Shown here in pieces: positions 1 to 13,777 of a stretch of 64,000 nucleotides of DNA (the stretch's first letter is position 1; each line of letters starts with the position of its first letter). The DNA is from Rhynchopus euleeides (lineage: Eukaryota > Euglenozoa > Diplonemea > Diplonemida > Diplonemidae). The notes under the pieces are model-generated. The model saw only the letters and a program-made list of their open reading frames with translations. It did not search any database and was not told the origin of the DNA. The position numbers and the translations under genes are program-made. Where the stretch lies: positions 744,001-808,000 of the forward strand of contig OY723286.1 in NCBI GenBank assembly GCA_963210315.1. Direction: 5' to 3'.

Positions 1-2025
1 GCACGCCCCCTCGCTGTGTGCCTGTATGGTCTGCAACGCCCCGAGCACCACCGCTGCCGCCAGCTCCCACAGCAGGAAGTAGCGGGAGTCCCACGTGTAG
101 GCTTCGAACACGGCGAACCACACACCCATCCACGCCTGGTTGTCTGCCTCCGCCCCATTGTCGGTGCGTGGAACCCACTCCTGCGTCCCGGTGAACATGC
201 GCGCCCACAGCGTGTGTGAACCCTCGACAGGCAAGCAGCAGCAGCGACGCGTGGCGACTATCACCACCGCCGCAACGAAGAGCCACAGCGCCGCAAGCAC
301 CACCACCAGCAGCATCCCCACCCACCTGTGCTCCGACCCGTGCCACGCGACCATGAAGGCGGACGGGGCGATGGCGGCGTACAGGAAGACGAAGGGGACC
401 GCCAGCCACCCCACACGCGCACGCCCCAGGATGCGTGCGTCCTCCGTGCGTGTCGGGTGGCGCCCTGTGCACCGCCAGAAGTACCACCGCAGGGCTGCGT
501 ACACCGCCCCCACCACGGCACACAGGAACCCGCACGCCACAGCCACAAACACCATGGCACCCAGGTGTGCGGCGTACGCACCGGGACCCACACGCTGCGT
601 CAGCGGGTTCACCACGGGGCTGGTCTCGGGCACACCCTCGTCGCATTGCCGCGACATCCCCACCGCAGAGTAGATGCTGACCATGGCGCCTGTCGACGTG
701 GACCCCACCCCGCCAGCGAACCCAACAGCCGCCACTGTGGCTGCGGCAACCGTCGTCCTGACGCTGCTGGGTGCGAGGGGTACGGCTGCATCTGCCACAG
801 TCAGGTTCACCGTGGGTGTCGCAGGCACTCCAGTCTCCGGTGCAGGGGTGCGAGGTGTGGCTGTTGGCGTGCGTGTCACAAGTGCCGGGATGTCAGTCGG
901 AGGTGCAGCTGTTGGCGGTGCAAGTGTGGGTGCAGGCGTAGGTGGTGCACCTGTCAGCGGTGCAGATGTATCAGGTGCAGGCGTCGCCGGTGCAGGTGTG
1001 TCAGGTGCGGGAGTTGGAGGGGCAGGCGTGTCAGGCGCAGGCGTCGCAACACCGTAGACGTCGACCCCAGCTGCGGTGGACACAATGATGTGCCCCTGCC
1101 AGAATTCGACATCCCCCACCGCCACGTCGACTGACAGCTCTTCTGTGTAGGAAACCCCCGGGTCGACTTTGTAGATCTTGAACCCAGTGGTGCCCCACGT
1201 CGCGATTTCGTTTGTTGCCGTGCAGCAGCGCATGCTTCCCGTGTATGCTCCGCCCGCAGCCTGGCTGTTCCCCAGGTACGCCCCTCCTGTGTCGTACTCC
1301 TTCAAGTCTCCGAATAGCGCACCGTATACCCTTGAGTTCATGGCACACACCGTATCTGCATTGAAACCTAAATCCTTCTTGACAGGTGTTCCCTCCAGAC
1401 TGGTGTACGAGGCTCCTTTGCTCGCGAGAACGGTGACCACGTTCCCTGTGGGTCCGTCTCTCTGGATACCCCCTTTGAACTTTTGGGCAACGCTCTCGAG
1501 AGGTGCAGCTGCAGTCAAACAATCCACCGAGGTGCACAATGTATCCGGCAACACCCATCGCAGGATAGTGGCTGTACCAATAGTTTGAACGAGCACTACT
1601 GACTTGCCTCCTGACTCAACGACATTGACGGAGTCTGCCTTATCGGCCCCAGGCAAGGTAACGCTCGTGGTTTCAGTTGTGTCGGTCAAAATGTACACCA
1701 CCCGAGGGACTGCTAGGGTATCACTTGCGACCACCACCCTTGAGTTCCAGGCGTTGATAACCTTCAGGTCTTTGTCCACAGTCGATGTGAAGGAAACGGT
1801 GCCTCCCGGGGCCACCAAGGCTCGAACATCTGTCACATCGAACACATCGACGCCCTTCCCATTCGGGCGCAGCATATTATTCCCCACAAAGCACACCTCA
1901 GGTGCCACGGTGGTGGGCCGAGAGACGCTCGTGACGAGGGTGTATGTTGCCTGACACCCAGCCTCCACCCACAGGAGAAGAAGCACCGCACACCGCAGCG
2001 CCGCACGGCCTTCCACCACTGCCAT
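1..2025 (-). CDS. Multi-pass membrane protein with stalked ectodomain, copy 1 (partial, runs off the window)
   Basis: Paralogue of the gene at 10339-13661; the window edge cuts it in the membrane part. The ATG at 2025 opens a signal peptide (AMAVVECRAAL... in the sister), followed by ~350 residues of short beta-rich repeats resembling a propeller-type extracellular domain, a Thr/Pro/Ala stalk (about 830-1060) and the first transmembrane helices. The frame is open for 675 codons from 2025 to base 1. Against copy 2 the membrane part (1-680) differs at about nine bases, whereas the ectodomain around 1080-1350 differs far more. The stalk is exactly 120 bases (40 codons) shorter, so its repeats expand or contract in frame. 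I do not recognise the family; large families of stalked multi-pass proteins are known in free-living euglenozoans, but assignment to one is inference. Confidence 0.75.
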   Translation of the reverse strand, partial: MAVVEGRAALRCAVLLLLWVEAGCQATYTLVTSVSRPTTVAPEVCFVGNNMLRPNGKGVDVFDVTDVRALVAPGGTVSFTSTVDKDLKVINAWNSRVVVASDTLAVPRVVYILTDTTETTSVTLPGADKADSVNVVESGGKSVVLVQTIGTATILRWVLPDTLCTSVDCLTAAAPLESVAQKFKGGIQRDGPTGNVVTVLASKGASYTSLEGTPVKKDLGFNADTVCAMNSRVYGALFGDLKEYDTGGAYLGNSQAAGGAYTGSMRCCTATNEIATWGTTGFKIYKVDPGVSYTEELSVDVAVGDVEFWQGHIIVSTAAGVDVYGVATPAPDTPAPPTPAPDTPAPATPAPDTSAPLTGAPPTPAPTLAPPTAAPPTDIPALVTRTPTATPRTPAPETGVPATPTVNLTVADAAVPLAPSSVRTTVAAATVAAVGFAGGVGSTSTGAMVSIYSAVGMSRQCDEGVPETSPVVNPLTQRVGPGAYAAHLGAMVFVAVACGFLCAVVGAVYAALRWYFWRCTGRHPTRTEDARILGRARVGWLAVPFVFLYAAIAPSAFMVAWHGSEHRWVGMLLVVVLAALWLFVAAVVIVATRRCCCLPVEGSHTLWARMFTGTQEWVPRTDNGAEADNQAWMGVWFAVFEAYTWDSRYFLLWELAAAVVLGALQTIQAHSEGAC

Positions 2026-2457
2026 GGCTGAGGGGCAGCACCCCACCTGCACCTGCCTGTGGGTGGTGTGTCCGTGGTTGCCCTCCCGCCACAGCAGATG
2101 TGAGGGGCCACTGGGGGTGGAGGTGGCTGGCCCCCTCCAGGTCAGAGATTGTTCTTCTCGATCCCCCGTCTCCAGGTCCATCACACATGCAGGGCAGCCA
2201 CTATTCTCCACGCCCGGCCTGAAATCTATCCACACACCAAAACTACCGCCCCCGAAAATGGAGAAGGAAATATACTGTGAGATATTCAAATCCGGATGGA
2301 GGATGCACAAGTGTTGTGGAGGCGGGCTTGGGGGGGGGGGTTTGGGGGAGGGGCCTTCATCTATTCAGAACACGCCTGCCTGACAGCAGACCCGGGGGGG
2401 GGGGGGGAGCTTTCTTTTTGCGGAATGCGTTTCTATTTCCTCACACACCCCACCCCC
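2026..2457. other. Upstream flank of copy-1 membrane protein, with long G runs
   Basis: Non-coding as far as I can see. Bases about 2200-2450 align with 14748-14935 in the second tandem unit (shared ...CCCGGCCTGAAA... and ...CTGACAGCAGAC... blocks), showing the duplication continues past the gene start. Holds G runs of 10 or more at about 2330 and 2394. Confidence 0.5.
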
Positions 2458-3330
2458 TCACACCACGGGATTCATATGGTGCCCCAACGAGACAACCTCC
2501 CACTCCTGCCCCGGGGCAAAGGTGTACAGAACCAGGCTGAGGGGCTGCGAAGCCACAGCACCACCACCACCACCTCCACCACCACACCCCTCCCCCGCCA
2601 CCACCTCCGCACAGCCCTCCGGAAGATCGCAGCACCACTCCCACTCCCGCTGCTGCCCCTGCCCCCCCTCTGCAGGCAAGCCCGGGAGAGAAGGCACTGC
2701 ACCAACATCAACACCAACAGTGTCACCAACACCTCCAACACCACCACCCCCGGAAGGGGGCAGGGGGAAGGGGGTGACGGCACAGCGCAGCGTGGGGCGG
2801 ATGCCCCTCGCAGGCGCACACCGCAGGTCTGCGGTGAGGGTGAGGGTGAGGGTGGTGGAGGGGGGCTGTCCGCCGCAGCCCCCCCGTGTGTGCCAGGGCA
2901 GCTGCAGGAGGGAGGCCGGGCTGCCGGAGGGGGCAACCCCGCAGGCCATCTGCCACTCGCCGCAGGTGGGGTCCACCCTGCACAGCACCGCCTGGGTGGC
3001 GAAGCCGGGAGGGAGGCTGCCGCCCACTGCACAGAACCTGTCGCGCATGCGGTGCTGCGCTGCGCCGTAGCCCTGCCTCCGGCGGGGGGCAGCGGAGGGT
3101 GTCACCTCGCGCACCGCTGCAGGCAGCGGGACGAGGGGGTCGGCGAAGCCCAGGATAGTCATGTCAACACCTGTGCCTGCAAGCCGACTGAAGTGCCTGC
3201 TGCGGAGCAGCCACCGCAGCAGCAACGCCTCCGCGGGAGCAGATCTGCAGGGGCGGCAGTGCGGTGCTGCTGGGGTGTGCATCAGAGGCAGCCCCGAGGG
3301 GGCAGCGCTGTGGGGGGTTGGTGTGGCCAT
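2458..3330 (-). CDS. Hypothetical protein, 290 aa
   Basis: An open frame starts at an ATG at 3330 (MATPTPHSAAP) and ends at 2458. It contains no low-information stretch until a Gly run near the C terminus, and has plausible beta-strand segments (TLTLTLTADLRC; LVLYTFAPGQEWEVV) and scattered cysteines. I recognise no family. It lies between the duplicated membrane-protein and astacin genes, on the same strand as both. The second tandem unit lacks this stretch (about 2460-3540 has no counterpart near 14950), so it is either a deletion there or an insertion here. GC-rich DNA makes long chance frames common, and the opposite strand is also open, so coding status is uncertain. Confidence 0.35.
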   Translation of the reverse strand: MATPTPHSAAPSGLPLMHTPAAPHCRPCRSAPAEALLLRWLLRSRHFSRLAGTGVDMTILGFADPLVPLPAAVREVTPSAAPRRRQGYGAAQHRMRDRFCAVGGSLPPGFATQAVLCRVDPTCGEWQMACGVAPSGSPASLLQLPWHTRGGCGGQPPSTTLTLTLTADLRCAPARGIRPTLRCAVTPFPLPPSGGGGVGGVGDTVGVDVGAVPSLPGLPAEGGQGQQREWEWCCDLPEGCAEVVAGEGCGGGGGGGGAVASQPLSLVLYTFAPGQEWEVVSLGHHMNPVV

Positions 3331-3844
3331 CAAAGCAAACAGCGAGGGGGGGGGGGTAGACGGGAGGGGATTGGTGTAAAGTGGGTGTAATGTAGCTCCC
3401 ACTAGCTCCTGTTCACCCGGCTATTCATGTTCTGACCCAGCCCGCCCACCCCGTTGCCCCGTCCTTGCTGTCTGGTGGGGTTGGGTGTGCTGCCCCAGTG
3501 ATGACAGTGTCCGAGTAGAGAAGGGGTCTCCAGGGTAGTCCAGGTAGTCAGTGGTGGTGTGTGAGGGTGCTCTGCGTCTCTCAGCTGCTTACACGGCACG
3601 TGGACGGATGTTGGCAGGAGAGAGAGGCTCGCATCCGGCGGCCGCATCGCTGGCGGCTCGTGAAAGCGCGGGCCGCACGCCGTGCTCGGGGAGATCGCGG
3701 GAGGCTCGCAGCGACCGAGTCATACCCGTCGCCGAGGCGCTTCGGGGAACTACTGCTAAAGCGGCGGACGCCTGAGGGCGCAATCAGACGCACACGGGAG
3801 TGCGACGATGTGCGGGGGTGGGAACGGGACACATACTGGCGACA

Positions 3845-3988
3845 ATGTGGCGCGAGTTGAGCATCGGCGGGGGAAGGGTGAGGGATGTCGAGAGCGACGG
3901 CAACTGCATGTATCGCGCAGTGTGCAAGTGGGTGTACAGTACCCCACACGGACATGGGGCGGACAGGCCACGGCGGCGCGCAACGTAA
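3845..3988 (+). pseudogene. OTU-type cysteine peptidase fragment (N-terminal catalytic motif only)
   Basis: From the ATG at 3845 the plus strand reads MWRELSIGGG then RVRDVESDGNCMYRAVCKW. V-x-x-DGNC-(M/L)-(Y/F)-R-A-(V/L) is the signature around the catalytic cysteine of ovarian-tumour (OTU) deubiquitinases; the DGNC codons are at 3896-3907. The frame closes at 3988. From about 3990 the DNA becomes the astacin 3' flank shared with the other tandem unit, so the histidine half of the domain is absent. It could be a first exon whose remainder was lost at the duplication junction, or a genuine exon with a distant partner; no GTATG donor follows. It is one of two protein signatures on the plus strand in the window, the other being the transposase. 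Confidence 0.45.
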
Positions 3989-5348
3989 AGTCAGATGGTG
4001 GTGATGGGGGGGTGGTGGGTAGGGGGCAGTCGTCTGAATTGATTGGCAGGTGCGTCTTTTCATGTTTCTCCTCTGGCCCGGCAGCGCTGAGGGGGAACCC
4101 CCCCAGCAGGCCAGACAAGAGAAGAAGGGGCACTCTTGCCCAGAACGCTCGGGATACAAAACAGCCCCCGTCGAAAGGGGCTTGGGCTTGGCGCATGGGG
4201 AGCGCACACCGGCCGCAGCCTCCCCACCGGTGGCCTCCCCCGCTTCATTCATATGTGAGACAGCAAGAGAGGGATCACGGGGAAGGTTTCAGCTGCGGGA
4301 ATAGAATAGATCGGGAGGTCAAAAAGAGCATGCACCTCCCCTCCGGCAACACTGTGCGCAGGCGTATCTCCTGCCTTGCTGCTCTATGCACTCTGTCCCC
4401 TGTGGGGTCAGAGCTCGCGGGGAGGGTGATACACTGCTGCAGTGCGCCGTGTGACACGAGGGGTGTGTGTATCGGAGTTGTGCTGTCATGTGCCGCCACG
4501 TCACGTTGGGGAAGCAGAGGAAGCAGAGGGAAGGGGGCTGACGGTGCGCTGTCTTCTCACACCCACACATCGATGAAGCCTTGTTGTGCGCCCCCTGTAT
4601 TGCCATGGGGGGATTTGAATTCAACGAGAGAGCAGAGGGAAGTAATTTCACTCCTGCAGCGTGTGTCGGTTGTGGTTGCTGCGCACTCTCTCCCGGCTTC
4701 ATCCTTCTTGCAAAACAGCCGCCCGTCACCACCACCGCCACACCTCGCCCCCCAACGAATACCCGCAACCGCACAAAGGACGGTCAGGAGGTATCAAGGC
4801 ACACATGGAACGTAGGGAACAAAGGAAGGAACCAACAAAACAAGGCAGGGTTCACAGGGAGAGAGGAGGGGATGCGTGAAATATGAAAGGTTGTGATAAT
4901 GGGTGTGATGTCCTCAGAGAGGGGCGACCTGTGCATGAATTCCGAACTGCCGGCACACACACACACCATGCCGTGGCTGGTCGGGTGGGAGCAGGCAAGG
5001 CATGCATGGGTGTGTGTGGAAGCCTCCGCTGGTGCTTCTAATATTGGCAGGTTGGAGTTGCGTTTTGATCGAGAATTGGAAGCAAAGTGTGTGTCAAATG
5101 AAGAAAGAGGGCAGCAGCCCACCTCACCTGGCGCGAGGGTGGCTGCTTCGCGGGGCACAATTGAGCGCCCGCTCAAGTGAGGGAGAGCAGGTGAAGTCTG
5201 CTGGAGGAGGGACACATGCATGCCACACAAGGCGTGGTAGCGAACCATGCCATACACAAGACAGAGACAGCCAGCTCAAGCAACGAGGCGGCGTGGGGCA
5301 GAACCGAAACCGCGGGAGCCGTGGATACCGTGAACCGACACATCAGGT
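3989..5348 (-). other. Conserved 3' flank of astacin gene, unit 1
   Basis: From 4061 onwards this is about 99% identical, by eye, to 15131-16241 (offset 11070). Only scattered substitutions separate the two, and they break some small frames (a minus-strand frame at 4319-4774 is shortened in the other copy), so it is more likely 3' untranslated or intergenic DNA than coding. A minus-strand frame of 157 codons (4784-5257) is kept in both copies but has no recognisable motif. Confidence 0.5.
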
Positions 5349-8016
<2,668 letters not shown>

Positions 8017-10338
8017 TGTACTACCCCCTTGAGAAACACACCTCGGTTACCCGCGATATGAATGTGAAACCTGGCAGGTGGGGACGTGCTATATCCCAGA
8101 TCCCAATGCGAATGCAGTGTGCACCCAATGCACCCCCCTCGGACTCTCTTCATCTCTCTGTTGCTTCTTGTCATTCCTTTCCGGATGATTGTCCTCCCGA
8201 AACCAACATCATCAATACTGGCACCACCACCACCCCCCTGTCAGAGATCCATATGGGAGAGTATCCTCCCTGAGAGGTCGTGGCAGCAGCAGGTGTCGTG
8301 GGTGAAGCACAACAAAGCAATGGGTTGCCGAGAGGGGCTGAGAGAGGGTGGGGGGAGGGACAGCCTGCCTCCAAGTTCTGCGAGAGGGGCCGAGAACCAA
8401 CTCACACAGGGGGTATTGAAATAGAAGCAGAAGGAAGCACAAGGATGATCTCCCTTCACTCGTGATGCACACACAGAGGGGGGGGGGGTACTGCAGTAGA
8501 AGTCACCGCGCGGCTCAATTTGAGCGATTTGAAAGAGGGCCAGGTTCCAGGTCGCGGAGGACCTCCAGTAGCAGCAGCCCATCTCTCGGAAGAGCCGGCG
8601 CTGGCACCACCACACACACAACGGATCTTCAAGGGCTGTGAAACAGCCAATACGTGCATTGCCCTGGCCGAATCATCCCCGTGTCGAGTCCAATTACTGT
8701 ACCTACCCCCCCCCTTGTAGTTGTCCGCCTCGGGGCCTCCTCGGGGCGGACAATTACAAGGGTTATACTGGGTACTAAGGCCTGCAGTGCGAGTGGTTGT
8801 CCTGCGTGACAAGGGTCTCTTAATCACCCCTCGCTGCTCACCCATCACCCTGGGGGTGGTAGGGGTGAGTAGCGAGAGCCCTGGCTACACAGAGCGCACA
8901 AACACGATGGAATGTGCCTCTGTTGTGTTGTGTGCACGCTGCAGCCAGTGGTACAGGCTAATCCCTTGTAATTGTCCGTTTTGGCCAAAAATAAACAGAA
9001 CTGTTCTCCCACAGTTTCGGGTGTCCTACACAGCGAAAGGAGTACGATTTCCCTGAATTTTCCGGGCACTGATTCACAAATTTTCATCTGGAGGGAGCCA
9101 GGTGGTCTCAGCTTCTTCTGTATGCGCGCCCTGCCGTACTGTGGCTGCTTCCGTGGGCGAGCGCAGCAGGTTCTACTTTTACCTCTACCGGAACGCTCCT
9201 TGCATGGCACTACACTTCTCGAGGTGTGGTCGTGGGTGAGTCTCGAGGTGAGTGGTGGTGATCGTGCCCTTCCACATGCAGGGAGGCTTCTCTTGCTGGT
9301 GTTGGTTGCGGTGGTGGAGGGAGGGTCCAAAGCTGGGAGGTCGCGAGGCCTACGTGTGGGAGTCTGCGGCGTGGAGGCCGCAGTCCGCGCCCGCAACCCA
9401 CCAGCCCGCGGGCAAAAATTGCATTGTCTTTTCCATATTCAGTCCCAATATATGGTGGACCGTAAAAAAGATGGAACGTTTGGCCTTTTTACTGGAACTT
9501 AGAACATTTTTACGGTCCACCCTTTTTCCGTTTACGGTAAGGCACATACTCCACGCCCTGTTCTGAGCGAAGTCCCCAAAAGGGATTGGGGGGTGTTCGG
9601 AATGTCGCGTCCCAACAAAAGACAGAAACAGTGGCCAACCCAGGCCTTCACACGGGAAGGAAGAACAACAGCACTCGCGGTGGGATCTAAATAAGATGAC
9701 TTGATTGTGTTTTGATTTCTTGGCAATGTGCACCACTCTTGATGCACTTTCGTTTTGAACATGCTACGCTACGACTCCACAGGTTCCTTCTCGGGCAGAA
9801 ACGGGGAAAAAGGGCCTGGAGGAAGCAGATTCCAGGCACCAGGTTTGGTCCTCCGTTGCTGCTCAAGAGAAGAACCGTTGTGGAAGCTAAAACAGCACCG
9901 CGAACCATTCACAGGCTATTGAGGGAAAACGGGAGAGCCTCATAAAACGAGAGAGAGAGAGAGGAGCAACTGGGGTGGGCATTCGAAACTGAACACTCAG
10001 TCATCCGCTTTCTGCTTCTTCTGAAAATTGTCGCTTACCTACCCCACAGGTCGGGAGGGGGTGACATAATAACATACCGTATCCGGGGTGACGTATACGG
10101 GGGGTGGTAGGTTCAGAAAGAATGAAGGGCCGCAACAAAGGGGGGTGTGGAGGGATTCCTTGCCGTGGAGCGGAGAGCAGCCTGGATAAAGCAATCCCGT
10201 GATAATTCGCCAGCATGATAAAGTACCGATCAAGGTGATCACGCTAAAGCAGTAGCCCGTTGCGGAGTCCCCACAACGATGTGTGGCTCCATGTCTTCTC
10301 CACGCAAGACACACACGACAAACGGAGCCAGCTGCCAC
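8017..10338. other. Intergenic region between tandem units, with hairpins and repeat remnants
   Basis: About 8017-8255 aligns with 18535-18775 and is the shared upstream flank of the astacin genes. Beyond that the units diverge. I see no convincing gene. Structures present: an imperfect inverted repeat at 8712-8762, whose half (CCCTTGTAATTGTCCG) recurs at 8963-8978; a hairpin with 15-16 bp arms (GGTGGACCGTAAAAA) at 9454-9522; and a dispersed repeat on the minus strand at about 9124-9178 related to 14430-14479 and 54883-54937. These look like decayed non-autonomous transposons. Confidence 0.5.
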
Positions 10339-13300
10339 TTACTCATTTCCGTGACTCAGAGGCAAAGGCTCTTCGCTGTCTGCAGGGTAGTCCAGAAGGG
10401 TGAAAACTCCCGACTTGTCTGCTTTGTCCGCCTTGTCGGTGAACCGGGAGTAGAGATCGACACACAGCGTCACAAAGTCGTAGACAGCACGCCCCACACT
10501 CACCATCAGCGAGCCCGCGAACATGAACATGCCTCCTTTGATGCCCCAGTGCTGTGCGTCCCTCCCCTGCGCGTAGGATGCAGCGTGGCCCAGCAGCCCG
10601 AGCAGCATCAGCGTGTTGCCCGCAATCATCATGTGGGTCACCACAGGTGCAATGAACACACGCCCTCCGCTGCTCGTGGGATGGCTAAAAGGGCAACGCT
10701 GCTGCGCCCTGGAGGGTGATGGCGATGCGGCCGCCAGGTGCACGTGGGGTGTCCTGCACCCCGTCACTGCGGCCTCCTCATCCAGCTCCGCTTCGTTGGG
10801 CGAGTCTTCTCCTGCTCTCCTGCAACGCAGGAGACAGCACCGGTGGATGACGGCTAGGGCGGTTTGCAGGTCTGTGCCGAGAATAGGGAGAACACGCTTC
10901 GGAGATTCACCACCCCGTCAAGGCGTGTCGGGAGGGTGTAATACTCTGATATGGACCAAACGCTGCGGTCTTCTGAACCGCGACACTCTTCCTCAGCAAC
11001 AGACAGGCAGGGTGGTGGACCCGCACCCCCGCTGCTGGCCGCAGCAGGCAGGAGCGGGCACACCGCTGCAACGCGGGTGTCGTGGGTCTTGTTGCTGTCG
11101 TTGAGGTTCTGCTGATCCCCAGACACAGGCACAGGCAGCTGCTTCATATCTGCAGGGTCCACAAGCCCAGCAAGCACGTCTGTGAAGCACAACCAGTGCG
11201 CTGCAAAGCGCAACGCACCGCGCTTCCCTGTGTCCTCACACCACTCTGTGTAGCGGTCAGAGACGAACATCGCCGTGCCCACGACGAACTGCGCCACCAT
11301 CCCCCACGTCACAATCTCGGACAGCACGTCTGCAGCAGCCTCTGCTGCGTCCTCCCCCGTCTCCGTGTGTGCGATGGACAGCACCACCACCAGCAGCTCC
11401 CCGCCCAGCAGCAGGGCGTTCGCCACGTTCTCGAACAGCGTGAGGAATGGGCGGCTGTACACCACCTTCGCAAGCAGCACCAGCACGACGGCACCCACCC
11501 CCGACGCACGCCCCAAGCACGCCCCCTCGCTGTGTGCTTGTATGGTCTGCAACGCCCCGAGCACCACCGCTGCCGCAAGCTCCCACAGCAGGAAGTAGCG
11601 GGAGTCCCACGTGTAGGCTTCGAACACGGCGAACCACACACCCATCCACGCCTGGTTGTCTGCCTCCGCCCCATTGTCGGTGCGTGGAACCCACTCCTGC
11701 GTCCCGGTGAACATGCGCGCCCACAGCGTGTGTGAACCCTCGACAGGCAAGCAGCAGCAGCGCTGCGTGGCGACTATCACCACCGCCGCAACGAAGAGCC
11801 ACAGCGCCACAAGCACCACCACCAGCAGCATCCCCACCCACCTGTGCTCCGACCCGTGCCACGCGATCATGAAGGCGGACGGGGCGATGGCGGCGTACAG
11901 GAAGACGAAGGGGACCGCCAGCCACCCAACACGCGCACGCCCCAGGATGCGTCTGTCCTCCGTGCGTGTCGGGTGGCGCCCTGTGCACCGCCAGAAGTAC
12001 CACCGCAGGGCTGCGTACACCGCCCCCACCACGGCACACAGGAACCCGCACGCCACAGCCACAAACACCATGGCACCCAGGTGTGCGGCGTACGCACCGG
12101 GACCCACACGCTGCGTCAGCGGGTTCACCACGGGGCTGGTCTCGGGCACACCCTCGTCGCATTGCCGCGACATCCCCACCGCAGAGTAGATGCTGACCAT
12201 GGCGCCTGTCGACGTGGACCCCACCCCGCCAGCGAACCCAACAGCCGCCACTGTGGCTGCGGCAACCGTCGTCCTGACGCTGCTGGGTGCGAGGGGTACG
12301 GCTGCATCTGCCACAGTCAGGTTCACCGTGGGTGTCGCAGGCACCCCAGTCTCCGGTGCAGGGGTGCGAGGTGTGGCTGTTGGCGTGCGTGTCACAAGTG
12401 CCGGGATGTCAGTCGGAGGTGCAGCTGTTGGCGGTGCAAGTGTGGGTGCAGGCGTAGGTGGTGCACCTGTCAGCGGTGCAGATGTATCAGGTGCAGGCGT
12501 GTCAGGTGACGGAGTATCAGGTGCAGTTGTTGGCGGTGCGAGTGTGTTGGGGGCAGGTGTGTCAGGCGCAGGTGTCGGTGGTGCCAGTGTCGACGGGGCG
12601 GATGTTTCAGGTGCCGGTGTGTCAGGCGCAGGGGTCGGTGGTGCCGGTGTCGGCGGTGCGGGTGTGGGTGGTGCAGGCGTCGCAACACCATAGACGTCGA
12701 CCCCAGCTGCGGTGGACACAACCCAGTTTCCGTCCCGGTATTCGATGTCCCCCACCACCACGTCGACAGACAGCTCCTCTGTGTAGGAAACACCCGGGTC
12801 GACTTTGTAGATCTTGAACCCAGTGGTGCCCCACGTCGCGATTTCGTTTGATGCCGTGATGCAACGCATGCTTCCCGTGTATGGTACGCCCGCAGACAGG
12901 CTGTTCATCATGTCCGTCCCTCCTAGGTCGTACTCGTTCAAGATTCCAAATAACGCACTGTATACCCTTGAGTTCATGGCACACACCGTATCTGCATTGA
13001 AACCTAAATCCGCCAGCACAGGTGTTCCCTCCAGATTGGTGTACGCCGCACCTTTGCTCGCGAGAACGGTGACCATCCTCCCCGTGCCTCCGTCCCTCTG
13101 CATCCCCCCTTTGAATTTTCGGGCAACGCTCTCGAGAGGTGCAGCTGCAGTCAAACAATTCGCCGTGTTGCACAATGTATCCGGCAACACCCATCGCAGG
13201 ATAGTGGCTGTATCAATAGTTTGAACGAGCACTACTGACTTGCCTCCTGACTCAACGACATTGACGGAGTCTGCCTTATCGGCCCCCGACAAGGTAACGC

Positions 13301-13661
13301 TCGTGGTTTCAGTTGTGTCGGTCAATATATAAACCACCCGAGGGTCTGCTATTGTATCACTTGCGACCACCACCCTTGAGTTCCAGGCGTTGATAACCTT
13401 CAGGTCTTTGTCCACAGTCGATGTGAAGGAAACGGTGCCTCCCGGGGCCCCCAGTACTCGAACATCTGTCACATCGAACACATCGACGCCCTTCCCATTC
13501 GGGCGCAGCATATTATTCCCCACAAAGCACACCTCAGGTGCCACGGTGGTGGGCCGAGAGACGCTCGTGACGAGGGTGTATGTTGCCTGACACCCAGCCT
13601 CCACCCACAGGAGAAGAAGCACCGCACACCGCAGCGCCGCACGGCATTCCACCACCGCCAT
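10339..13661 (-). CDS. Multi-pass membrane protein with stalked ectodomain, copy 2 (two exons)
   Basis: Exon 1 runs 13661-10945 and exon 2 probably 10819-10339, giving about 1065 residues. The ATG at 13661 starts a signal peptide (RCAVLLLLWVEAGCQA). Residues ~30-350 form a beta-rich domain with repeated short strands, likely a propeller. Residues ~350-460 are a TPAPPTPAP-type stalk, and then come about seven hydrophobic helices, among them MVFVAVACGFLCAVVGAVYA and LLVVVLVALWLFVAAVVIVA. Without splicing the frame stops at 10854. A donor GTATTA at 10944 and an acceptor TTGCAG ending at 10820 join in phase to a frame with two more helices and an acidic tail. The donor departs slightly from the GTATG seen elsewhere, so the join is tentative. 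Topology suggests a surface receptor or adhesion role, but no family is recognised. Confidence 0.7.
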
Positions 13662-13777
13662 GGCTGAGGGGCAGCACCCCACCTGCACCTGCCTGTGGGT
13701 GGTGTGTCCGTGGTTGCCCTCCGGTCACAACAACAGATGTGAGGGGCCAATTTAAAATTGTTTTCCCAAAATGGCGG

